Positions 56,294 to 64,000 of a stretch of 64,000 bases of DNA are shown here, one piece after another; positions within the stretch are counted from its first letter, which is position 1, and the number at the start of each line of letters is the position of its first letter. Source of the stretch: Pomphorhynchus laevis. Its lineage: Eukaryota > Acanthocephala > Palaeacanthocephala > Echinorhynchida > Pomphorhynchidae. The notes under the pieces were generated by a model. The model searched no databases and was not told the origin of the DNA. It saw only the letters and a program-made list of their open reading frames with translations. Location: NCBI GenBank assembly GCA_012934845.2, contig WNNJ02003047.1:45285-109284 (forward strand), read 5' to 3'. Position numbers and translations under genes: made by a program.

Positions 56294-56515
56294 CTGATAC
56301 CATAGAAAAATTACTAACCTTGTTACTTGGATCTGTAGTTAGATTTACCTTTAATTTGTCTTTTTTTATAGGATTATCGTTGATTTTTGAATGATTTTTG
56401 CTGCTATCGTTTGATAGCTCCGATATTACTTGTACATTGTTCATTTGCTCAAATTAGAAAAATATGATATTTTAAAGGGTATCACGAATGCTTAATTCAG
56501 CAATCTTAGATAGCT

Positions 56516-56649
56516 AATGATGATTGCCCACTTTAATGGGCAATCATCATTCGCGTCTTAGATAGCGTCTCGAATGGGCAATCATCAATTTGATGATTGC
56601 CCATTCGAGACGGAATGAATACATCAGCTGATGTATTCGTTCCGTCTCG
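56516..56649. repeat. Cluster of three strong palindromes
   Basis: Hairpin 1: 56516-56530 with 56537-56551, 15 bp perfect, loop CTTTAA. Hairpin 2: 56567-56588 with 56590-56611, 22 bp perfect, one-base centre. Hairpin 3: 56606-56627 with 56628-56649, 22 bp, one mismatch, no loop. The word GATGATTGCCCA occurs four times in alternating orientation. Hairpins 2 and 3 share CGAGAC (56606-56611) and cannot form together. The cluster lies 70 bases upstream of the copy 4 LINE 5' end. Confidence 0.95.
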
Positions 56650-56849
56650 AAATCATTAGAATCAACTTACAGGTTACTTCATTACAGATCATTCGGTTTA
56701 CTAACTTAATTCAGAGGCAGATAGTGCAGCTGATTGCAACTTTACCTGAACAAATTTCTTAAATAATAAAGCTCTTCCTAACTTAAAAAAGGTCTGATTT
56801 TCTCATCATGAAAATCTTACGCTGAAGTTCACTAAAATAAATAACATAT

Positions 56850-58600
56850 TAGCGAGCAAGGGAAATTATTATGCTACTCCCGCGGGATTCTCCACCCAAC
56901 ATCAAGGTAATGAAAAGTGGAGATTCAAAGCAGGTAAGATTAGTGAGTGGTTTAATCATATTACTCACTGGTCTGCTAAGGTCTACCTTCAGCTGGTTAA
57001 CTACATGCAATAAGAAGTAAACGAGAACCGTTTTAACTAAAAATCCTTCAGTGAAATTAAGGTGGTTATCCTGCTCTTCGTATTCCACCTTGTCGAGATG
57101 CAGACGTTATTGTCCTTCAGGAAACTAAATCGATCCAGACTTCCCATTACATTACTCGATTTCTACCATAGCAAATTAACGCCCTATTACTCCGTACATA
57201 ATCTTTCCTCACTTCTCGTAATGTCAAGGTATTGTAGTTCTAGTTAAATGCCCCCTAATATCATACCTTTTACTAAACTTCTCATTGTCTGTTCTGTCTT
57301 GTTTAGCTGTAAACAGCGTAAAGACGGTAATTGAATAAGTCTATCTAGTATCTACATTCGACCAGTGAAGAAACAAAAATCATGACCTCTTGGATCGAAT
57401 GATTGGTAATGGTTATGACATCATAGTCCGTTACTTCAATGATAGAACTGATCGTTTGATTAAATCTTCACTCCACATAGCAAAAACCATTACTCTATTC
57501 ATGAACCACTCGACCCACCTTTCACTACACATCTGCTAATTCTCTCCTCAACATTCTACCGCTTCATCCGAAATGATTGCTTAAACCCTTATGTATTAAA
57601 CAGTCGCGACAACAATGGATCATCCCACACAATTTACTTCGATGACGGTTATAAGAAGTTACCCTACTGCGGAGAAAACACCACTTTGATCCTATCAGAA
57701 TGGTCCACATCCAAGTGGCTATCTGACTCTTTCCTGTTGTAGGTAGTGGGAATTTAACACGATTTAACTCCTTCCTCTCTTAGCAAGCCACCGAAATTCT
57801 ATCAACAACTATACAACTCGCATTTTTAGGCCAACTCAGACAAAACTCAAGGTACTAGCAAAAATCCTACATATTCCTTAATCCAGCATTTGGCCGCATT
57901 TCCATTACCTTTGCTATATCTTATCTCAGGTCCCTAGGTTTATTTGAAAGAATTGTTAACAGGGTAGAGTTACTGCTGTATACCAAGCAATTCTTCTATG
58001 AAGACGACCCTGATGCACGTCAGTTTTACCTTATTACATGTGTGCCTCAAAACTCCCCACTTTCTGCTATCTTATATCTTGCTGACTCCATCGAACTATT
58101 TAAAACATTTAAACTGGATCAGCATCTAGTAGTATACGCTGATGATACCACAACCCTGTTCTCTGGACGCAGATGCAAAGATGTAGTCTCGAGCATCAAT
58201 CGCTTCATTTTCAGATTAAAAGACCAGCTATCCCTATTCACTCTTACTCTCAACTCCGCCAAATCGCATGTGGCTGTCTATTATGGTGCCCTTGCGACAA
58301 AGAAAAAACTAAAGAGATGAACACTATCGGTTTTATCTTCCTTGTTGACTAATCAACCACTCCCCACCTTCACAAGTCGAGTAAATATATGGGGTTCACA
58401 ATCTCCCAACGTAAAAACTAAGGTTTATCAAGCTTCTCATCTCAAGACTAGCTATCATAGTCCATCTACACTGTACTCTTAGGGGAATTAAAGACTCCGA
58501 ATGGTTTAGTCGGAGTGCGCCGCGCTGGTTCGACCGAGGATCAGATCCCTTTGGACCTGAGGGCTTGAAGATTATAATGATACATGCTGGATTAAGAGAT
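56850..58600 (+). mobile_element. Family J LINE, copy 5, plus strand, decayed with internal deletion
   Basis: ORF2 begins near 57006 (ATGCAA...). Recognisable parts are the endonuclease (CRDADVIVLQETKSIQ at about 57095), TKLKVLAKILHIP at about 57850, a jump straight to RISITFAISYLRSLGL at about 57895, and RT motifs PQNSPLSAILYLADSIELF and LVVYADDTTTLFSG (58042-58320). The linker and the RT fingers are deleted. The C-terminal end DSEWFSRS is at about 58500. Opposite in orientation to its neighbours. Confidence 0.85.
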
Positions 58601-58858
58601 GGAAATGGGAAAATATAACGTCTGACTAAACTTATTTAAACTTGGTTTTTCAAAGCATGTAATTTTGTTAAGAAAGTATATTTTACTATTATTATTTGAT
58701 CGCTTTCTTTTGTTGTATTTTTTCTTTTATCAATTTTGTAGCGAGGCACAGCATATAAATACATGCTTATATTATTTTAATGTACAAAACTGTAACAATT
58801 TTTTGTCCTGATGGTGATGGCAGTTGCCATTGAAATATTAAATAATTCCTTTGTTTTT
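58601..58858 (+). other. Spacer with PLE-end-like motif
   Basis: CCTGATGGTGATGGCAGTTG, CCATTGAAATATTAAAT at 58809-58845 resembles the PLE terminus motif (stem GGCA/TGCC, then GAAA). It could be the solo end of a PLE. Confidence 0.4.
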
Positions 58859-58988
58859 TAAGATAAGATAAGATAAGGAATTTCTTAAATAACTAACAAC
58901 CACTAAAAAAATAACGAAAAGAGACATTAGAAAAAAAATGCAGTTCAAATAAGACAATTCATAATAGCATTTAGTCTTCATAATGATG

Positions 58989-61448
58989 TCACGGCCTCAG
59001 GTCCAGCGGGATCTGAGCCCTCCAGCACATCCAACACGCCGCTCTTCGACTGAACCACCCGGGGTCTATCACCCCCCGAAGAATCCAATCTAGGCGGACT
59101 ATGCGCGGTAATCGCGAGATGAGGAGCTTGAGAAACCTTAGTCTTTGCTCTGGAGGACGTCCTCTCGAAAAGAAGACTAATCCCGAGATAGCCCAAGTAC
59201 CCCAGAGGCGCACTTGGGTTTTCCCATTCAACGACAGATGCTGAGCCCGTTTCAGGGCCCACCTAGCTTTCTTCAGGATACGTTTAAGTCTATCCAGGTC
59301 AGCTTTCGCCGACCAGTTCACCGTAACAGTGAACCCCAGGTATTTTACTCGACTTGTGAAGGTAGGGAGTGGTTGATTAGTCAATATAGAAGATAGAGCT
59401 GAGAGTGCTAGTCTCTTTAATTTTTTCTTTGTCGCAGGGGTGCCATGAAAGACAACTACCTGCGATTTTGATGAATTTAAAATAAGATTGGATAGGGTCA
59501 GCTGGTCTGTTAATCTTAAAAAGAAACGGCTGATGTCCGAAGCGACATCTTTGCACCTGCGTCCAGAGAACAGGGCCGTGGTATCATCAGCGTATACCAC
59601 TAGATGTTGATCACGTTTAAAATTCTTGAATAGTACAATGGAGGCAGCAAGAAATAAGATAGGAGAAAGTGGGGATCCTTGGGGCACACCTGTAATAGGG
59701 TAGAACTGACACGCATCAGGGTCGTCTTCATAGTAGAACCTCTTGGTAAACAGTAATATCTCCACCCTGTTAACAATTCTCGCAGGCAACCCGAGTGACC
59801 TGAGAGAGGAGATAACAAAGGGAATGGAAATGCGGTCAAATGCAGCAGAAAAGTCAAGGAAAACAGCCACAGCTAGTTGATGGCTATTATCCCTACAAAA
59901 CTGATGCACTTCACCTATTGCTGAATGAACCGAGCGTCCCTTGACAAACCCGTGAAAACTCGGTGGGATCAAATTACGCCTACTTAAATGGTCGCGGATT
60001 CTACGCGCAAGCGCTTTTTTGTAGATGGAGATGAGGGAGTTTTGAATCGAAATGGGACGCAGATCTTTGGGACATGAAACCGGACTATGCTTTGGTAAGA
60101 AAATTCTACGACTAATATTGATGCCGGCTACATCGGATGGTGAGGCTAAAAGCATTGTGACGGCCACTTCTCTTCTTTGATCGGCTGTCAAAAGCTGACA
60201 GACTCGAGAAGATAGTGGAGCGACGGATTTAGAGGTGCCCGGAAGTGGCCCCCAGGAGTTAAGGATATCTGTAACAGATAAGTCCCTGCTCCTGAAGTCA
60301 CCCCAAGGCGGGATTGGTTGGGGAGATTGAGTGGCTCCATAATTATGTAGGGATAGTGACTCCTTCAAAACATTATCAAGGCCTATACTACCAATCCAAC
60401 CCAAAGCTCTATCCTTCCAACAGACAAACTTCTCCTTCTTGAATATCTTCCAGAAGGAAGACTGAGAAGGGTTAAGGTGAGCGATGTTCGCCTTATCCCT
60501 GCTCAGCTGGAACCTATATCTAGTGCTCCAGTATTCATTCGAGATGGCCTGCCTGGCGGAAACAGAGACATTGGGAAGACGTAGCATTTTAGCCAAAACC
60601 TTGAGTTTTGTTGGAGTGGGATTGTAAATATGACCTTTATAGGTAGTCGAAAGAAACGCGGTAGCTTGCGAGGAGAGGAAGGAATTAAATTCGGTCAAAT
60701 TCTCATTACCAATTCTGGGGAAGTGTTGGATAGCCGCCTGAAAGAAAGCCACTCTGATGGGATCAAAGTGAAACCTCCTTCTAAGCAACGTATCTTCCTC
60801 TATCCGCCAACGAATTAGGTCATGAGAGATGGTCTGTTTTTGGCGCGACTGCTCAGTACAGATGGGTTTCAACAACCACATCTTATGAAGCAGTAATATG
60901 TCGAGGAGAGAATTAGTTGTTGAGCAATGAAAAGTTGGGGACGGTGGTTTGTGAATAAGGTAATCGTTCCTGGCTCTGCGGAGTGCTGCATTAATCCAAC
61001 GACCAGTTCTGTCGTTGAAGTCACCGAGTAACATGTCATAGCCACTACCCAAGATACGGTCCAGGAGATCACGGTTCTTGTGAATTTCCCCTGGCCTAAT
61101 ATAGATATTGGCTATGCTGATACGTTTACCATTCTTACAAAGTGAAACAGCTAAACAAGACAGGGCTGGACAAGAATAGTTTAAAAGAAGGGATGATCTT
61201 AAGGAGCATTTAACTAGGGTTAAAAGACCTTGAGATGAAGAGGCGTGAGGAGGGGTTATGTACGGAGTGAAGTGGGTGTAAATATGCTTGGGGATAAATC
61301 GAGTAATGTCCTGGGGGATACGGATAGACCGCGTCTCCTGAAGGACTATAACATCCGCATCTCTACCAGATAGAAGGCTAAGAGCAGAAGCACCTCCCGA
61401 ATTCCACTGAAGTATATTCAGTGAAAAAGGCTCTTGACTACTTTGCAT
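58989..61448 (-). CDS. LINE ORF2 protein, APE endonuclease plus reverse transcriptase (819 aa)
   Basis: Makes the target nick and copies the LINE RNA into DNA. Endonuclease, residues 1-215: N11 (LNILQWN), E38 (VLQET), Y116 (IYIRP), D143/N145 (LLGDFNDR), D183 (SLLDILL), S208-H209-D210. RT, about 450-700: RPISIQN, FVKGRSVHSA, motif A FLDFSAAFD with D532, GVPQGSPLSP (587-596), YADD with D621 and D622. The tail continues VKYLGFTVTVNWSAKADL and GLVFFSRGRPPEQRLRFLK. No RNase H, as in Jockey-like elements. It ends IPLDLRP immediately before the short 3' UTR. No stop or frameshift seen. Confidence 0.93.
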   Translation of the reverse strand: MQSSQEPFSLNILQWNSGGASALSLLSGRDADVIVLQETRSIRIPQDITRFIPKHIYTHFTPYITPPHASSSQGLLTLVKCSLRSSLLLNYSCPALSCLAVSLCKNGKRISIANIYIRPGEIHKNRDLLDRILGSGYDMLLGDFNDRTGRWINAALRRARNDYLIHKPPSPTFHCSTTNSLLDILLLHKMWLLKPICTEQSRQKQTISHDLIRWRIEEDTLLRRRFHFDPIRVAFFQAAIQHFPRIGNENLTEFNSFLSSQATAFLSTTYKGHIYNPTPTKLKVLAKMLRLPNVSVSARQAISNEYWSTRYRFQLSRDKANIAHLNPSQSSFWKIFKKEKFVCWKDRALGWIGSIGLDNVLKESLSLHNYGATQSPQPIPPWGDFRSRDLSVTDILNSWGPLPGTSKSVAPLSSRVCQLLTADQRREVAVTMLLASPSDVAGINISRRIFLPKHSPVSCPKDLRPISIQNSLISIYKKALARRIRDHLSRRNLIPPSFHGFVKGRSVHSAIGEVHQFCRDNSHQLAVAVFLDFSAAFDRISIPFVISSLRSLGLPARIVNRVEILLFTKRFYYEDDPDACQFYPITGVPQGSPLSPILFLAASIVLFKNFKRDQHLVVYADDTTALFSGRRCKDVASDISRFFLRLTDQLTLSNLILNSSKSQVVVFHGTPATKKKLKRLALSALSSILTNQPLPTFTSRVKYLGFTVTVNWSAKADLDRLKRILKKARWALKRAQHLSLNGKTQVRLWGTWAISGLVFFSRGRPPEQRLRFLKLLISRLPRIVRLDWILRGVIDPGWFSRRAACWMCWRAQIPLDLRP

Positions 61449-61482
61449 TGTGTTACGACAGCTGGAGTGGGATGCCTACCTC

Positions 61483-62745
61483 CTAGCAGAAACTAGGAGA
61501 GAGAAAGTTGCCCTTCTCACTCCCAGCCCTATCAGGAGAAGACACTTGCCCACCGGCATTATCTTCATCTCCCTTTGAGGCCAACAACTCCCAGCATATA
61601 TCATCTTTCTTTGCCAACTTCAAGGAAGCCAACTTTTGTTTAGAAGATGATCTCTTCTTAGAACGGGGGGCTCTCTTTGAAGAGGTAAGAATCGTCGATG
61701 GAGGAGAACGGGACTCCTCGAATTTCGCTATCAGATGGTTCGTTAAGGCTCGAATCTCGTCTTTATATATCTGTAGTCTTGCGTCAACAATTTTGAAAAT
61801 GTCGGTGTCCGACATACCATAACCGTTTGAATTGGATAAGCTGGCAGCGGCAAAGTGGGCCGGTTTGACCGGTGCCCCACAATGCCTTAATTTGTATTCT
61901 TTAAAGATAGGACATCTTCTAGACCAGGCCGGGTGCTGACCACCACAATTGGAACACAGAGGGGGGAGAGAACATTTCCCCTCATGGACTTCGGAAGAGC
62001 TGCAAACCCCACACGTATGGGGCCTAGTACAGTTCGAGGACCAGTGCCCCCAGAGGTGGCACCCATTGCAATGGGGGTATGTTAAGTCATCAGCATCTAC
62101 GATATTGAAAGAAAGATTGTACCCCAGAAAGGGGTTACATTTGCTTTTAGCCAGACATTCCGCCTGATCGACTGCGGTAGAACAGAATGCTATTGGTATA
62201 GCCTGGCCTTTCTTGCCCAGGATTGGGCGAATATTATGAATTTTGAACTCAGATGTGAGAGCAATGATATCTTCCTCCGTTGCGAAGGGCGGAAAATTAT
62301 TAATTTTCAAAGTCGCCTGAATAGGCCTGTAAGTAGTTGACCCAAATTCTTTTAGGTGTGTTTCGAAAAATTCTAGGTACGATGCTGCCAGATCTGGAGA
62401 GCTGAAAGAAACCCGGATTTCGGAATCTAAATATTTTATCGAATTAAATAGAATTCTCTTTTTATAAGAGCTTGTAAACTCTCTCAGAAAAATATTGAAA
62501 AGATTCTTCCTTTCAAATGGTTGAAGAAGTCTGATTATTACCAGATTCACCACTTTAGGCACAGGAGGGAGTTCTCCATCCGTGCTTGAGATTAAAAAAT
62601 TAGACGAAATAGGACTAACCTTGTTTTCTTTGGCTTGAAAATTCGATGTTACATTGGAAATACCTGAGTTCCGTTCCATATTAGCTTGATTTTGTAAGTT
62701 GTTTGAAGCACCGGTGGTAAATTTTTGACTGCTTGACTTTTTCAT
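61483..62745 (-). CDS. LINE ORF1 protein, zinc-knuckle RNA-binding (420 aa)
   Basis: Nucleic-acid-binding ORF1 protein expected to coat LINE RNA and assist target-primed reverse transcription. It has a Ser/Asn-rich N-terminus (1-55) and a globular central region (65-215, FERKNLFNIFLREFTSSYKK, EIRVSFSSPDLAASYLEFFE). Three CCHC knuckles follow: C226-C229-H234-C239, C245-C248-H254-C258 and C264-C267-H271-C278 (the last as CSNCGGQHPAWSRRC, characteristic of Jockey/I ORF1). The C-terminus is basic (APRSKKRSSSKQK near 360-372). The start is the first ATG, followed by MKKSSSQKFTTG. The stop lies 34 bases before ORF2, so reinitiation is the simple expectation. Homologous pieces occur in copies 1, 3 and 4. 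Confidence 0.9.
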   Translation of the reverse strand: MKKSSSQKFTTGASNNLQNQANMERNSGISNVTSNFQAKENKVSPISSNFLISSTDGELPPVPKVVNLVIIRLLQPFERKNLFNIFLREFTSSYKKRILFNSIKYLDSEIRVSFSSPDLAASYLEFFETHLKEFGSTTYRPIQATLKINNFPPFATEEDIIALTSEFKIHNIRPILGKKGQAIPIAFCSTAVDQAECLAKSKCNPFLGYNLSFNIVDADDLTYPHCNGCHLWGHWSSNCTRPHTCGVCSSSEVHEGKCSLPPLCSNCGGQHPAWSRRCPIFKEYKLRHCGAPVKPAHFAAASLSNSNGYGMSDTDIFKIVDARLQIYKDEIRALTNHLIAKFEESRSPPSTILTSSKRAPRSKKRSSSKQKLASLKLAKKDDICWELLASKGDEDNAGGQVSSPDRAGSEKGNFLSPSFC

Positions 62746-62822
62746 TTTTTTGTGAACAGAAATGCTTAACTCCCTTTGTTTTTTAATTTTCCTTTATTAT
62801 TATAAATTAGCATATATCAATT

Positions 62823-63090
62823 TCCGAAAAAGCGCTTGCTCGTAAAATTCACGATCATTTAATTAGTCAAAATTTGGTCCCATCAAGTTTACATTGGTAT
62901 ATTAATGAATGCTCAGTTCATTCGACAGCTGATGAAGTGCATTGATTTTGCCAGTCATCAATTACGTGTGACTGGTGTTTTTATTTTCCGCTTCCTATGA
63001 ACAAATGTTCATTCCCTTTGATATTTCCCATCTCAGGTCCCTTCGTTTGCCTGCGAGAATTGTTATGTTATTCATTTTGACGAAAAGGTA
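62823..63090 (+). pseudogene. Family J RT fragment, plus strand
   Basis: Reads EKALARKIHDHLISQNLVPS, SLHWYINECSVHSTADEV, then a degraded stretch and RSLRLPARIV near 63040. It corresponds to the RT finger region of ORF2 (YEKALARKIRDHLSRRNLIPP, GRSVHSA). It directly abuts the 5' end of the intact copy 6, in the opposite orientation. Confidence 0.75.
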
Positions 63091-63530
63091 ATTTATGTGT
63101 GCTATTAAAAATATCTATTTTCAAATTGATGAAAATATAATATTTCATTTCAATTAAATTCAGTAAATCAGTAAACATTCGCCTATGCAAATGCAACAAA
63201 TTTGTGTCAATAACTAAGTGATTAGTCGAATTTATTATATATGATACATATTAACTGGATGTGATTTTTGATGCGATTTTTCAGTAAATTGAACAAAACA
63301 CAATTTACATTTAAATCCGAAAATTCGTAGTTCTAACTTATGCTTTATTCAGGCATGAAACCTAAAACAGTAATTCAATTGTTAGCATCAAAAAGTGAAC
63401 ATATATGAAAGTGTAAACAATAAAAGGATAATAACAAAGAGTTTCTTAATAATAAAATGCAAGGAATAAAGAAAGAAAAAAGGATTTGAAAAAGAAATTA
63501 GTTAAAAATTGGCTTCTTTTACTAATAAAG
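63091..63530. other. AT-rich spacer
   Basis: No coding or repeat signal recognised. Confidence 0.5.
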
Positions 63531-64000
63531 TCAGTCCTCGATCTTCAGAGGAATCAGATTCCGCAAGCTTGCAGCAACGCAAAATCATGCGATTGAGCCA
63601 CTAAGGGTATGTCACACATCTGAGATCCCAATCCCGGTACTTTCGACATAAGGTGCTTGGGAAATATTAGTCTTGGCTCAAGGAAGCGCCTTCTTCAAAA
63701 GAAGACTAGTTCCGAAATGGCTTAATTAAACCAAGGCGTATCTGAACTTTCTCTCATAATAATAAACGCTGGAGACAACATTCTTGCACCTGCGTCCTGA
63801 AAACATAGCGGTGATATCATTATCATATACCATCAGATGTTGATCGCTCATTAGAGGTTCCATAAAAATAATAAAGGCGACAAAGTATAAGATTGGAAAG
63901 AGGGAAGCCATGAGGCACACCAGTAATTGGGCAGAACTGTCGCGCGCCATGGCAGATTTATATAGAAGCGCTTGGTATACAATAGTATTTCCACTCTGTT
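63531..64000 (-). mobile_element. Family J LINE, copy 7, partial, runs off the window
   Basis: Minus-strand frame 63950-63726: LMVYDNDITAMFSGRRCKNV matches HLVVYADDTTALFSGRRCKD (catalytic box decayed). The 3' terminal words around 63620-63720 also match, with the GAAGAAGACTA and CCGAGATGGC-like stretches. A deletion joins the RT catalytic box to the 3' region. The 5' part lies beyond 64000. Confidence 0.75.

Larger units (their letters stand above)
52640..56445 (-). mobile_element. Family J LINE, copy 4, nearly full length
   Basis: ORF1 starts at about 56442 (MNNVQVISELSNDSS) and runs in three frames to about 55480. ORF2 starts at 55192 and ends at 52782. The 3' UTR runs to a TTTA-type tail around 52640-52660. 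It is damaged by few events: an ORF2 deletion of about 32 bp at 54143/54128 (the GSIGLD..VL segment of the intact copy is lost) and at least two ORF1 frame breaks. Relatively young but inactive. Confidence 0.9.
58859..62822 (-). mobile_element. Family J LINE, copy 6, both ORFs intact
   Basis: Jockey-superfamily non-LTR retrotransposon with two uninterrupted ORFs: ORF1 62745-61483 (420 aa) and ORF2 61448-58989 (819 aa), 34 bases apart. The 3' UTR is about 125 bases and ends in (TTATC)n at 58859-58877 (AAGATAAGATAAGATAAG on the plus strand). The 5' end lies before an older family J fragment that starts at 62823 in the opposite orientation. Target duplications are not identified. All catalytic residues are present, so it is the youngest element of the window. 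Confidence 0.92.

Overview
The window is nuclear DNA from an AT-rich metazoan invertebrate. Three things point that way: spliced genes with GT..AG introns, two orthologues of conserved eukaryotic trafficking genes, and a dense load of animal-type retroelements (Jockey-superfamily, CR1/L2-like and RTE-like LINEs, and Penelope-like elements, PLEs). The host proteins are strongly diverged from vertebrate ones, and most introns are only 41-56 nt, so a fast-evolving lineage with compact introns is likely. The phylum cannot be fixed from the sequence. No rRNA or tRNA genes, bacterial-style operons or CRISPR arrays were seen.

Layout. 1-1942 is an almost perfect 12-bp satellite. 1960-22030 is a retroelement graveyard: a decayed CR1-like LINE, an unusual reverse-transcriptase element ('element X') cut in two by a later L2-like LINE, a PLE, a nearly full-length but broken Jockey-type LINE, and a second CR1-like fragment. 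22477-32515 (+) holds nine exons of the mu subunit of the AP-3 adaptor complex (AP3M). Six of its introns are 41-56 nt, while two have swollen to 4.2 and 4.7 kb through retroelement insertion. Its C-terminal third is not found with confidence. 35111-40983 (+) is a complete two-exon TRAPPC13 gene (394 aa) whose 4.7-kb intron carries a PLE flanked by inverted repeats of about 480 bp. 41-52 kb mixes PLE and RT fragments, two damaged Jockey-type LINEs, one unidentified exon-like ORF and a nuclease-like C-terminal domain of element X. 52.7-64 kb is a run of Jockey-type LINE copies. One of them (58.9-62.75 kb, minus strand) has both ORFs fully open and looks recent.

How the parts relate. AP3M (vesicle coat adaptor) and TRAPPC13 (TRAPP tethering complex) are adjacent and co-oriented, and both act in membrane traffic. 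Essentially everything else is mobile DNA. A recurring CTGA(T/A)GA-stem-GAAA motif marks PLE ends across several families in the window and resembles a hammerhead ribozyme core. A cluster of three overlapping perfect or near-perfect palindromes lies at 56516-56649.
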